This document shows positions 1-7,701 of a stretch of DNA of 39,394 nt, piece after piece. The stretch is taken from NCBI GenBank assembly GCA_947302435.1, contig CAMYVQ010000023.1:1-39394 (forward strand), read 5' to 3'. This stretch comes from an uncultured Prevotella sp. Lineage in GTDB: Bacteria; Bacteroidota; Bacteroidia; Bacteroidales; Bacteroidaceae. Position 1 is the stretch's first letter, and every line of letters begins with the position of its first letter. Made by a program: the position numbers and the translations under genes. A model generated the notes under the pieces. That model ran no database searches and was not told the origin of the DNA. It saw only the letters and a list, made by a program, of their open reading frames with translations.

Positions 1-2568
1 TTGTGCGAAATAGCGGCCCTGAAGAAAAAGAAAAAGGGGCATAACTATTTTCCTTCATCTGTTCGTGACTTTGTAAATGGCTCATGTCAGAACAAGAACA
101 GAATCTATGTCATCGTAGTCAATCAGCAATTGCTCCAAAAAGGAAAACTCCTTGATAAAAAAGACTACGACATAGCAGTACAGGGTTTTGTTCGTCCCTT
201 GGATGCTATCAAGGCTACACATCCCATTGTGATTATTGATGAGCCTCACCGTTTTGAGCGTAGCAATACTACTTATAAAAGAATCCTCAGTGAGATAGCT
301 CCTCAGTGTATTATCCGCTTTGGTGCTACATTCCCACAGATTACAGAGGGCAAGGGTAAACAAAAAGAAACGCATAAAGACTATCTGAATCTTCTGTATA
401 ACCTGACAGCTTGTGACGCCTTCAATCAAAATCTGATTAAAGGTGTTGCCAAAGAGCATTTTAATCCAACAACTTCAGAAAATGAGAAAGTAAAGATTGT
501 CAGTATAGACGGGAAAGAAAGTGTCACTATGCACTTCACTAAAAAGGATCACAGCCAACGTTTCGTACTGCATAAGGATGAATCGCTTGGTATCATGAGT
601 GAACACCTTTCTGGTATTACGGTGAGTGGCATCAGTAGTTCAGAAGTGGAGTTGTCGAACGGGCAGACAAAACATGTGGGTGACGAGTTTACAGCCGACA
701 TCTATTCCACTTCCTATCAGGAGAATATGGTCAGAATGGCTATTCAGCGCCATTTCGAAACAGAGCGTAGCATGTTCCATCGCGAAAGCAAAATCAAGAC
801 TTTGGCATTGTTCTTCATTGACAACATCCTATCATTCAGAGGAGACGAACAAGGAAATGGTGCCTGGCTGCGTGACATCTTCGACAAGTGGTTGGAATAT
901 CAGATAAAAGAAGAACTGAGAAATGAAAACAACTCCGAAGAATACACTGATTTCCTGAATGCAAGCCTGCAAAATATTGCTGGTTGCAGGGCTGGCTACT
1001 TTGCAAAGGACAATAATGATAGTGACGAAGCGATTGCTGAAGAAGTAGATGATATTCTGAGGAATAAGAAAAAGCTTCTTTCGTTCAAGGACGAAAACGG
1101 AAATTGGAATGTACGTCGTTTTCTGTTCTCTAAGTGGACACTGAAAGAAGGATGGGATAATCCTAATGTGTTTACTATAGCGAAATTGCGTTCAAGTGGT
1201 AGTGAAATCAGTAAATTACAGGAAGTTGGACGAGGTTTGCGATTGCCTGTTGATGAATATGGCAACAGGACAAGCAGCAATGACTTCATGCTGAACTACA
1301 TCGTTGACTTTACGGAAAAAGATTTTGCTGACAAACTTGTTCGTGAGATTAACGGTGACGTGTATAGGAAAACGCCTGAGCATCTCTATTTCACCATTGA
1401 AGAACTGCAACGAGTGGCCAATCATCGCGGCATGGCCAACTACATGGTGCTGATGATGGAACTTTACAATAAAGGATATGCCGACATGACTGATCAGGGA
1501 CTCATGATACATGATGAAAGAATTATGGAGTTCAAGAACGAGTACCCGGAGTTTGATGTAGACAGTCTGAATCTGAACCGAGTCATTGACCGTAATGCGA
1601 AAGGCAATCGCTTAATGGTGAAGATTCGAAAGCCCAACTACCAGAAGATAGAAGCTTTATGGAAGGAGATTAACAAGAAATATCTGATGTTCTATCAGAA
1701 GGATATTGACAAAGAAATAGAGAAAGCCCTACCGTCTATATTGGAAGAAGGAGTATTCTCAAAGATGTCTGTTTCGTCGGAGCGCTCAGAGATTCAAGTA
1801 GATCAAAATGGAGCTACTGTAGTTAGCGAGGCAAACGTAACTTATATGTTATATGGTAGGGATATGCCTTATCATGAGTTCCTTAAACGGGCAAACAAAG
1901 GTACTGCTATCCCTATTGAAATGATACATAAAGCCATCTGCGAATATGCCAAGAGTCATAAAGGTTTTAAAAACAACCTTATCAACGACTTGACTTTGTC
2001 ACACTTCATTGGGCGATTCCGTGATTGGAAAATCAAACATCTTGGAGGGTGTATATCATATAAGCAGGCGAACTATCGCGCAAAGACAACAGCCTTGACG
2101 AATGCTGATGGTAGCGTAAGGGACGAAGTCGTTATGGGTAGAATTGGCAAGAAAACGGACAATTCACAAACACCTGCGGAATACCTTTATGAGCCAATTG
2201 CTTTCGATTCTCCATTGGAAAGAACCAATATCTTAGACAAGATAGATGTGGCAGAATTGATAGTATATGGTAAGATTCCCAATAGCAGTATTCGTATCCC
2301 AACAATAACTGATGAAACATATTCGCCAGACTTCATGTATGTGGTCAAAAAGAAAGATGGCACCATGCAGATGAATGTCGTTATTGAAACCAAAGACGTT
2401 CATCAAGAAACTGATTTGCGCCCCAAAGAGAGTGCAAAGATTGATTGTGCGAAGTTGTTTTTTGAACAAATCTCAAAGGATAATCCCTCACTTCCTGTCA
2501 AATTTGAAAGACAGATTAATAGGCAAGGGATGAATGAAATTATTGACAGGCTAATAAATAGAGAATGA
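1..2568 (+). CDS. Type III restriction enzyme, Res (helicase/nuclease) subunit, 5' end cut off by the window
   Basis: Restriction subunit of a type III restriction-modification system, which translocates along and cleaves DNA with a Mod methyltransferase partner. The visible 855 residues begin inside the gene: the Walker A segment expected at the N terminus is absent because the window starts here. A DEPH (DExH) box is at about residues 80-83, a GAT motif III near 108-110, KEGWDNPN near 382 and QEVGRGLRLP (motif VI) near 407. The C terminus carries a PD-(D/E)xK nuclease signature: PD at 776-777 and ETK at 796-798. Catalytic parts that can be seen are intact. The partner mod gene would be expected upstream, outside the window. 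An AlbA/Schlafen-type gene follows 106 bp downstream on the same strand. The region is AT-rich compared with the housekeeping genes further on, which fits a transferred defence locus (inference). Confidence 0.93.
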   Translation: MCEIAALKKKKKGHNYFPSSVRDFVNGSCQNKNRIYVIVVNQQLLQKGKLLDKKDYDIAVQGFVRPLDAIKATHPIVIIDEPHRFERSNTTYKRILSEIAPQCIIRFGATFPQITEGKGKQKETHKDYLNLLYNLTACDAFNQNLIKGVAKEHFNPTTSENEKVKIVSIDGKESVTMHFTKKDHSQRFVLHKDESLGIMSEHLSGITVSGISSSEVELSNGQTKHVGDEFTADIYSTSYQENMVRMAIQRHFETERSMFHRESKIKTLALFFIDNILSFRGDEQGNGAWLRDIFDKWLEYQIKEELRNENNSEEYTDFLNASLQNIAGCRAGYFAKDNNDSDEAIAEEVDDILRNKKKLLSFKDENGNWNVRRFLFSKWTLKEGWDNPNVFTIAKLRSSGSEISKLQEVGRGLRLPVDEYGNRTSSNDFMLNYIVDFTEKDFADKLVREINGDVYRKTPEHLYFTIEELQRVANHRGMANYMVLMMELYNKGYADMTDQGLMIHDERIMEFKNEYPEFDVDSLNLNRVIDRNAKGNRLMVKIRKPNYQKIEALWKEINKKYLMFYQKDIDKEIEKALPSILEEGVFSKMSVSSERSEIQVDQNGATVVSEANVTYMLYGRDMPYHEFLKRANKGTAIPIEMIHKAICEYAKSHKGFKNNLINDLTLSHFIGRFRDWKIKHLGGCISYKQANYRAKTTALTNADGSVRDEVVMGRIGKKTDNSQTPAEYLYEPIAFDSPLERTNILDKIDVAELIVYGKIPNSSIRIPTITDETYSPDFMYVVKKKDGTMQMNVVIETKDVHQETDLRPKESAKIDCAKLFFEQISKDNPSLPVKFERQINRQGMNEIIDRLINRE

Positions 2569-2649
2569 ACACTATTGGGAATCATGGGGGACGGTTCTTT
2601 ATGCTCATTCCGGAATAATTGATTAACTTTCTTTGTAAAACAAAGCGAC

Positions 2650-2664
2650 CTTAGGGTCGAGCGG
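2650..2664 (+). repeat. 15-nt direct repeat, copy 1 (CTTAGGGTCGAGCGG)
   Basis: An exact copy recurs at 4466-4480, so the two copies bracket the AlbA-type gene at 2675-4318. This copy overlaps a short hairpin, CGACC-TTAG-GGTCG (2646-2659), and lies just after a second one, CTTTGT-AAA-ACAAAG (2631-2645). The latter shares the word CTTTGTAAAAC with the ends of the 67-bp palindromic element found elsewhere in the window. Function unknown. Confidence 0.7.
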
Positions 2665-2674
2665 TAAAAGAAAT

Positions 2675-4318
2675 ATGAAAGAGAATTCATTATACGACAA
2701 GAAATCGCTGAAAACAGTGGTCGGCAAGACCGCTAATTTTACAGAGCTAGCAAAAGACTGTGTGGCATTCAGTAATGCTCAGGGTGGTGTCATAGACATT
2801 GGTATCGAAGACGGCGATACGTTGCCGCCTGCATCACAACGCGTGCCAGAAGACCTGCCAACAATAATTGTGAATAAAATCTGCGGGATGACTCATGCCG
2901 TTATCACTACGACAGAAAAAACGACTGCAGCGAACGGAGGAGAGTTCGTAAAGCTCTTCATTCATTGGAATCCCAATGCTATTGCTGTGACTTCATCAGG
3001 AAAGATTTATGTGCGCATTGGTGACCAAAGCGTTCCTGTCGGCCCAGATGATGTGGCACGCATAGCCGCAGACAAGGGATGTATTAGTTGGGAAGACATC
3101 GTAACAAACTTTTCGTGGAAAGATGCGGACGAAGAAGAATTGAGGAAATTTTTGGAAATGATAAGGGCATCTGACCGAGTGAGCGACTTTGTAAAGCAGA
3201 AGGACACAAAGGAACTGTTGGATTACTATTACATGACGGACGATGAATCTGACTACATGACGCAGTTGGGGGTGTTGTTTATTGGCAAACAGACACAACG
3301 GGGAAGAATCATGAATGCACCTGTGGTGCAATGCATCAAATATGACCATTATGGGGAGAAGGTGAATAAGTGGCTATGGGATGACTTCTCGAAAAGTCCT
3401 TACGAAATCATTGACGAGATATGGAAGATTATACCCGAATGGAGGGAGAGCACGGAAATAAGCGATGGAATGTTCCGTCGTAATATTCCAGCCTACCCAG
3501 AGAGCGTCATAAGAGAGCTTGTAGGGAACTCGCTGGTACATCGTCCGTACACTATTCGTGGCGACATCTTCTTGAATATCCATCCTGACTATATAGAAAT
3601 TGTAAATCCTGGTTTGCTGCCAATAGGTGTGACAGCAGACAACATTCTCCATGTGACCAAGAAACGGAACGAGCACATGGCTGCAATATTCTATGCTCTC
3701 CATCTGATGGAACGCGAAGGCTCTGGCTATGACATGATGTATGAGAAACTACTTGCTAACGGCAAGTCTGTTCCTTTGGTAGAGGAAGGGGATGACTATG
3801 TGAAGGTTCGTGTAGAAAGACGTGTGATTAGTCAAGAGGTTATCAAAATAATGCAATTTGCTGACCAAAGTCAGGAACTTAAACAGAAGCAACTCATTTG
3901 TCTTGGTCTAATAGCCATGCATGAGAGTCTTACGGCCTCCCAACTGATATTACTTCTTCACTTGAAAGATGCTGATGCGTTGCGTCCTTGGCTAAGGCCT
4001 TTGGTGGACAAGGGTTTTGTAATAGCCACGAGCGACAAGTCTAAGGCCAAAGAATACAGGGTAAAGACAAATATACTGCGTGACAGCAACTACAAAGGGA
4101 CTACTTCATTAAAACGGATTGAGAGTTACAGATTACGTGAACTGGTTATGGAAGATTTGAGAATCTACCAGCCCTGTTCTATTTCCGATATTCATGAAAG
4201 AATAGGCAAAGAGATACCACTGCGTAAACTCCAGTTCCAAATAAAGCAACTATTGGTTGAGGGCAGGATATTATCTGAGGGGCAGAAGCGCTGGACTAAA
4301 TATCGTATAAAAACATAA
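2675..4318 (+). CDS. AlbA_2/Schlafen-type putative DNA-binding protein with a GHKL-like ATPase domain
   Basis: A 547-residue protein of the family often labelled 'ATP-binding protein' or 'RecG-like transcriptional regulator'. The N-terminal third carries an AlbA_2 (Schlafen-like) fold pattern: KDCVAFSNAQGGVIDIGIED near residues 28-47, then a strand-rich segment ending around VRIGDQS. The middle has the HATPase_c_4 pattern, RELVGNSLVHRPY near 286-298, followed by IEIVNPGLLP and the glycine-rich REGSGYDMMYEK. The C-terminal part looks like winged-helix DNA binding. The start is the ATG at 2675. It lies directly after the type III Res gene in the same orientation and may belong to that defence island. 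Its biochemical function is not established. Such genes are common in Bacteroidota accessory regions; a regulatory or nucleic-acid-sensing role is inference. Confidence 0.8.
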   Translation: MKENSLYDKKSLKTVVGKTANFTELAKDCVAFSNAQGGVIDIGIEDGDTLPPASQRVPEDLPTIIVNKICGMTHAVITTTEKTTAANGGEFVKLFIHWNPNAIAVTSSGKIYVRIGDQSVPVGPDDVARIAADKGCISWEDIVTNFSWKDADEEELRKFLEMIRASDRVSDFVKQKDTKELLDYYYMTDDESDYMTQLGVLFIGKQTQRGRIMNAPVVQCIKYDHYGEKVNKWLWDDFSKSPYEIIDEIWKIIPEWRESTEISDGMFRRNIPAYPESVIRELVGNSLVHRPYTIRGDIFLNIHPDYIEIVNPGLLPIGVTADNILHVTKKRNEHMAAIFYALHLMEREGSGYDMMYEKLLANGKSVPLVEEGDDYVKVRVERRVISQEVIKIMQFADQSQELKQKQLICLGLIAMHESLTASQLILLLHLKDADALRPWLRPLVDKGFVIATSDKSKAKEYRVKTNILRDSNYKGTTSLKRIESYRLRELVMEDLRIYQPCSISDIHERIGKEIPLRKLQFQIKQLLVEGRILSEGQKRWTKYRIKT

Positions 4319-4323
4319 AATGT

Positions 4324-4465
4324 GCGTCGAAATGGGCAAACTGTTTTTAGAAAATGTTTTTATAGGACAGCTACTACTAATGGAGACACCCTTTATCACA
4401 GGGGCTTTGCATAAAAACACACAAAAGCGCCGAAATGGACAAAATGTTTTTAGAGGGTGTTTTTA
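4324..4465 (+). repeat. Degenerate direct repeats after the AlbA-type gene
   Basis: Two 39-nt units, 4324-4362 and 4427-4465, match at 34 of 39 positions; both begin GCG(T/C)CGAAATGG and end TGTTTTTA. A third partial trace (CGAAATGG) is at about 4496-4503, just before the palindromic element, and AAAATGGACAAAAAGG follows it at 4577. Together with the 15-nt repeat at 4466-4480 they make nearly the whole 4319-4630 gap repetitive. The 85-codon open frame across 4320-4577 is made of these repeats and is not called as a gene. Confidence 0.65.
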
Positions 4466-4480
4466 CTTAGGGTCGAGCGG
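4466..4480 (+). repeat. 15-nt direct repeat, copy 2 (CTTAGGGTCGAGCGG)
   Basis: Identical to 2650-2664. Here it forms the loop of a potential hairpin whose arms are GTTTTTA (4459-4465) and TAAAAAC (4484-4490). With copy 1 it flanks the AlbA-type gene, 1.8 kb apart. No transposase or terminal inverted repeat accompanies it, so it may be a recombination scar or a member of a dispersed repeat family. Confidence 0.65.
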
Positions 4481-4509
4481 CAATAAAAACATCATCGAAA
4501 TGGAATCAC

Positions 4510-4578
4510 TTTACAAAGTCGTCGAGTTTGTAACACAAAGTCGTCGACTTTGTTCGACAAACTCGACGACTTTGTAAA
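4510..4578. repeat. 67-bp nested palindromic element, copy 1 (between convergent genes)
   Basis: Two perfect 21-bp arms, 4511-4531 and 4557-4577 (starting TTACAAAGTCGT, ending ACGACTTTGTAA), enclose a second, smaller hairpin at 4535-4553 (ACAAAGTC-GTC-GACTTTGT). Each inner arm repeats the outer word ACAAAGTC. A second copy with only four substitutions, none in the outer arms, is at 19581-19647. Both copies sit in gaps between converging genes, here between the AlbA-type gene and nhaD. Likely a REP- or MITE-like mobile intergenic element that may also act as a bidirectional transcript end. No T-tract follows the stem. Confidence 0.85.
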
Positions 4579-4629
4579 ATGGACAAAAAGGAATGGTTTT
4601 GCGAAGCCTGTTCGGTGGCAAAACGATGC

Positions 4630-5976
4630 CTATGCAAAGAAGATCATTCGCTGCACCCAGTAGCAGCCAATGCCTGCCAGATAGCCTGCGAAGGCAATCC
4701 ATGTGATATTCTTCATGTACCAGCCGAAGGTGATCTTCTCCAAGCCCATGACCACCACACCGGCGGCAGAGCCAATGATCAGCATCGAACCGCCCACACC
4801 GGCACAGTAGGCCAGCAACTGCCAGAAGATGCCGTCGATGGCCATTGCCGTTTCGGGCACCACAGGATACATACCCATGCATCCTGCCACTAAAGGCACA
4901 TTATCGACAATCGACGACAGCATGCCGATGATGCCGTTGATCAGGTAGTAGTTGCCGTCGAAAACGGTGTTCAGTCCGTCGCCCAACATGGTGAGCACGC
5001 CAATGGTCTCTAAACAGGCCACGGCCATCAGAATGCCAAGGAAGAAGAGGATGGTCGGCATGTCGATACGGGTGAGCATGGCCGAAACGCGCTTCTGCAT
5101 GGCACCTTTCTCCTCCACGCCCTTCAGCGTGGCATAGAAAATCTCGGTCACAGTCCAGAGCACGCCCAGCACCAAGAGGATGCCTACGAACGGCGGCAGA
5201 TGAGTGATGGTCTTGAAGATGGGCACGAAGATCAGACCGCCTACGCCAAGGAAGAAGATGGCCTTGCGCTGTCCTGTTGTCAGGTCGCTTGCCGACACGC
5301 TCTGAGCCTGTTCGGCGGTGAACGAAAGTGTTCCCTTCAACTTCAAGGAGAGGATATAGGCCGGGATAACCATCGAAACGACCGAAGGCAAGAACACCTC
5401 CATGATGACACCGATAGCGGTAATCACGCCCTTGTTCCACAGCATGATGGTGGTGACATCGCCGATAGGAGAGAAAGCGCCACCCGAATTGGCAGCAATG
5501 ATGACGAGTGAAGCGTAGATGATACGATCCTGCTTGTCGCTGACCAGCTTTCGGAGAATCATGATCATCACGATAGAGGTTGTCAGGTTGTCGAGGATGG
5601 CCGAGAGGATGAACGTCATCCAGGCAATACGCCAGAGAAGTGCTTTCTTGCTCTTCGTCTGGAGCGTGTCGCGCACGAAGTTGAAGCCACCGTTTTGGTC
5701 AATCAGCTCGACAATGGTCATGGCACCCATGAGGAAGAACAGCGTGGTCGACGTGCTGCCCAAGTGCCGTTCAATCTCCTGACTCACCACCAAGGCTTTC
5801 ATCTCGCCAATGGCCTCGGCCAGATACTGAGCCGGATCGATCATGAAGAGGGTCCAGCAGGCTACAAACATCAACAGGGCAATGGCCGCCTTGTTGATTT
5901 CTGTCACACTCTCCAAGGCGATACAGAGATAGCCTATCACGAAGACGGTGACGATAAAAATAGTAAGCGTTGTCAT
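4630..5976 (-). CDS. nhaD: Na+/H+ antiporter, NhaD family
   Basis: A 448-residue inner-membrane protein of the ion-transporter superfamily that exchanges Na+ (or Li+) for protons, used for sodium and pH homeostasis. It is hydrophobic over nearly its whole length, with about 11-12 predicted membrane segments beginning MTTLTIFIVTVFVIGYLC. NhaD-type segments include LDNLTTSIVMIMILRKL, ANSGGAFSPIGDVTTIMLW and VDNVPLVAGCMGMYP. The paired 'DN' motifs and the GGAFSPIGDVTT stretch are typical of the family. The start at 5976 lies 18 nt after the stop of the upstream gene (5995-6597), so the two are probably co-transcribed. The gene converges on the AlbA-type gene, with the palindromic element in between. 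Confidence 0.93.
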   Translation of the reverse strand: MTTLTIFIVTVFVIGYLCIALESVTEINKAAIALLMFVACWTLFMIDPAQYLAEAIGEMKALVVSQEIERHLGSTSTTLFFLMGAMTIVELIDQNGGFNFVRDTLQTKSKKALLWRIAWMTFILSAILDNLTTSIVMIMILRKLVSDKQDRIIYASLVIIAANSGGAFSPIGDVTTIMLWNKGVITAIGVIMEVFLPSVVSMVIPAYILSLKLKGTLSFTAEQAQSVSASDLTTGQRKAIFFLGVGGLIFVPIFKTITHLPPFVGILLVLGVLWTVTEIFYATLKGVEEKGAMQKRVSAMLTRIDMPTILFFLGILMAVACLETIGVLTMLGDGLNTVFDGNYYLINGIIGMLSSIVDNVPLVAGCMGMYPVVPETAMAIDGIFWQLLAYCAGVGGSMLIIGSAAGVVVMGLEKITFGWYMKNITWIAFAGYLAGIGCYWVQRMIFFA

Positions 5977-5994
5977 TTTTAGTTATTTTTTAGG

Positions 5995-6597
5995 TTACAT
6001 TTTTGCTTCAATCTCTCTGCTGCTGATTCCCAATGCAGCCATCAGTGAGTAGCCGAGGATTTCCTGACGGAAATTTCCGCCTTGGTGCGGCTCCATGCTG
6101 AAGAGGGTGATGCGCTTCTCCTCGTCGTCCACACGGCGCAGCTTGTTGCGCACTTGGTCGTAAAGGCTGTCGGCACACACAATCATGATGCGTTTCACCT
6201 CCTTCTGTGCGCTGGCCAGCTCGATTGTTTCGAGGAAGAAGTCATCCTTCGTGGTCAGTGGCTCCACAGGCAGTACACTCAGGGTGAACTCGCCTAAATG
6301 ATCGCGGAAGGCCTTTCCGTTGATCTCTTTGGAGAAATCGGAGGGGACGAAGTTTTGAAGGGCATTGTGGCTCTTCTCATGGATGAATGCCACGAGGGTT
6401 TCCTGTTCGTCCTCGCCCTGCGGCCTTTCGCGCATTCCGCCATCCAGTGCCACACAGTCAATCCACCGGGCTAAATCAGCGGGCGGAATGCGCCGTCCCA
6501 GCATGCGCTCAAAGTTCACAATCAGGTCGAAAGCCACCTTGTCTATATACTCTGCATCGACCAGAATAATGTTTTCACTCCACTTGGTCTCATTCAT
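5995..6597 (-). CDS. Uncharacterised Bacteroidales protein upstream of nhaD (DUF6621-like)
   Basis: A soluble protein of about 200 residues without a signal peptide. I think it resembles the Bacteroidales family DUF6621, but hold this loosely. A feature is a hydrophilic core rich in acidic residues, with ERMLGRRIPPADLARW near the N terminus and a strand MIVCADSLYDQVRNKLR later. The open frame extends to an ATG at 6627, but a strong promoter word, TATCTTTG (6603-6610), lies inside that extension, so I choose the ATG at 6597. That leaves only five bases between the promoter box and the start codon, implying a transcript with almost no leader. The gene is probably the first of a two-gene operon with nhaD. 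Function unknown. Confidence 0.75.
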   Translation of the reverse strand: MNETKWSENIILVDAEYIDKVAFDLIVNFERMLGRRIPPADLARWIDCVALDGGMRERPQGEDEQETLVAFIHEKSHNALQNFVPSDFSKEINGKAFRDHLGEFTLSVLPVEPLTTKDDFFLETIELASAQKEVKRIMIVCADSLYDQVRNKLRRVDDEEKRITLFSMEPHQGGNFRQEILGYSLMAALGISSREIEAKM

Positions 6598-6602
6598 GCT
6601 TG

Positions 6603-6610
6603 CAAAGATA
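6603..6610 (-). promoter_or_regulatory. Bacteroidota -7 promoter box (TATCTTTG) for the DUF6621-like gene and nhaD
   Basis: On the minus strand TATCTTTG is followed by CAAGC and then the ATG at 6597. Transcription normally starts a few bases after this box, so the mRNA would begin at or next to the start codon. TTG words upstream are candidates for the -33 element, but none has ideal spacing. Confidence 0.6.
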
Positions 6611-6641
6611 CAATTTATTTTCTCCACAACATCAAATTAAA

Positions 6642-6673
6642 GTTGGTTTAACCAACAAATTGATATAAATCAA
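6642..6673. promoter_or_regulatory. Two adjacent palindromes in the rhaD divergent control region
   Basis: GTTGGTT-T-AACCAAC (6642-6656) is a perfect inverted repeat with a single central base. TTGAT-ATAA-ATCAA follows at 6660-6673. They sit between the divergent promoters of the DUF6621-like gene and rhaD. They look like operator sites, perhaps for a rhamnose regulator, but no regulator is encoded next to them. Role inferred. Confidence 0.45.
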
Positions 6674-6736
6674 CCTAAAAATCATAAATTAGGGACAAAA
6701 AATCAAATAATGTGCATTCGTCCTTGAAAATAGGTC

Positions 6737-6744
6737 TATCTTTG
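6737..6744 (+). promoter_or_regulatory. Promoter -7 box (TATCTTTG) of rhaD
   Basis: TATCTTTG followed by CACC lies 30 bp before the rhaD ATG at 6775. A clear -33 TTTG is not present at the usual spacing (TGTG near 6711 is the nearest match), so the promoter may depend on an activator. Confidence 0.65.
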
Positions 6745-6774
6745 CACCACCTAAAAATAAAAACAATTACAACA

Positions 6775-7584
6775 ATGAAAAGTATATTGGAAGGACGCCC
6801 CGCCCTGAAGGCTGAGATAGAGAAGACTGCCGAAGTGGCAGGCTATCTGTGGCAGAACGGATGGGCAGAGCGGAACGGCGGCAATATCACGGTCAACATC
6901 ACTGAGTATGTGGACAATGCGATCCGCCAGATGCCTGCTATCAGCGAGGTGAAGCAGATTGGCGTAACGCTCCCTGCCCTGAAAGGCTGCTACTTCTATT
7001 GCAAAGGTACGGGCAAGCGCATGCGCGACCTGGCCCGATGGCCGATGGAGAACGGCAGCGTAATACGCATTCTGGACGACTGCGCCAGCTATGTGATGAT
7101 TGCCGACAATCCCGTGATGCCGACCTCTGAGCTGCCCAGTCACCTCACGGTACACGCCCGACAGATAGAGACAGGCTCTGGCTACAAGGCCACGGTGCAT
7201 ACACACCCCATCGAACTGGTGGCCATGAGCCACAAGCGTGAGTTCCTCGGCAAAGACGTGCTGACCAGAATCCTCTGGTCGATGATTCCTGAGACGAAGG
7301 CATTCTGCCCATTAGGTCTGGGCATCGTTCCCTACACACTGCCTGGCTCGAACGAACTGGCCGATGCCACGCTGAAGGAACTGGAAGAATACGATGTGGT
7401 GATGTGGGAGAAGCATGGTGTCTTTGCCAAGGGCAAGGACGTGATGGATGCCTTCGACCAGATAGATGTGCTCTCGAAGAGTGCCAAGATTTACATCAAT
7501 GCCCGTTGCATGGGCTTCGAGCCAGAGGGCATGAGCGACGAACAAATGAAGGAGATGACACGTGCCTTCAACCTACCCCGTTAA
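6775..7584 (+). CDS. rhaD: Rhamnulose-1-phosphate aldolase
   Basis: A cytoplasmic class II zinc aldolase that splits L-rhamnulose 1-phosphate into dihydroxyacetone phosphate and L-lactaldehyde, the last step of phosphorylative rhamnose breakdown. About 269 residues, the usual RhaD length. The zinc-binding HTH lies in ATVHTHPIELVAMSH and the third histidine in WEKHGVFAKG. The phosphate-binding NGGNITVNI lies near the N terminus. The start is the ATG at 6775 (MKSILEGRP), not the upstream GTG at 6712, because the promoter box at 6737 lies between them. rhaT is encoded 2.8 kb away on the opposite strand; rhaA, rhaB and a rha regulator are not in the window. A bidirectional terminator follows at 7660. 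Confidence 0.95.
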   Translation: MKSILEGRPALKAEIEKTAEVAGYLWQNGWAERNGGNITVNITEYVDNAIRQMPAISEVKQIGVTLPALKGCYFYCKGTGKRMRDLARWPMENGSVIRILDDCASYVMIADNPVMPTSELPSHLTVHARQIETGSGYKATVHTHPIELVAMSHKREFLGKDVLTRILWSMIPETKAFCPLGLGIVPYTLPGSNELADATLKELEEYDVVMWEKHGVFAKGKDVMDAFDQIDVLSKSAKIYINARCMGFEPEGMSDEQMKEMTRAFNLPR

Positions 7585-7659
7585 CAACTACACACAATAT
7601 TAACGAAAAAAACAACTACTGAATACATATATAAAAAATCATTATTACTTACTATTTAG

Positions 7660-7701
7660 CAAAGAAGTCCTGTCGCTGTGAAGCGCCGGGACTTTTCTTT
7701 G
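7660..7701. terminator. Bidirectional hairpin terminator between rhaD and the ABC exporter gene
   Basis: The words AAAGAAGTCC (7661-7670) and GGGACTTTTCTTT (7688-7700) form the outer stem. An inner stem, CGCT-GTGA-AGCG, is at 7674-7685. A T-rich run follows on the plus strand. The minus-strand ABC gene's stop codon at 7702-7704 directly abuts the hairpin, so it can end transcripts from both sides. Confidence 0.75.

Noticed and set aside
2650..4480. Insertion sequence around the AlbA-type gene
   Set aside because: There are direct repeats but no transposase and no terminal inverted repeats at the same ends.
4320..4577. 85-codon plus-strand open frame after the AlbA-type gene
   Set aside because: It is built from the degenerate 39-nt repeats, the 15-nt repeat and the nested palindrome, with no protein family resemblance.
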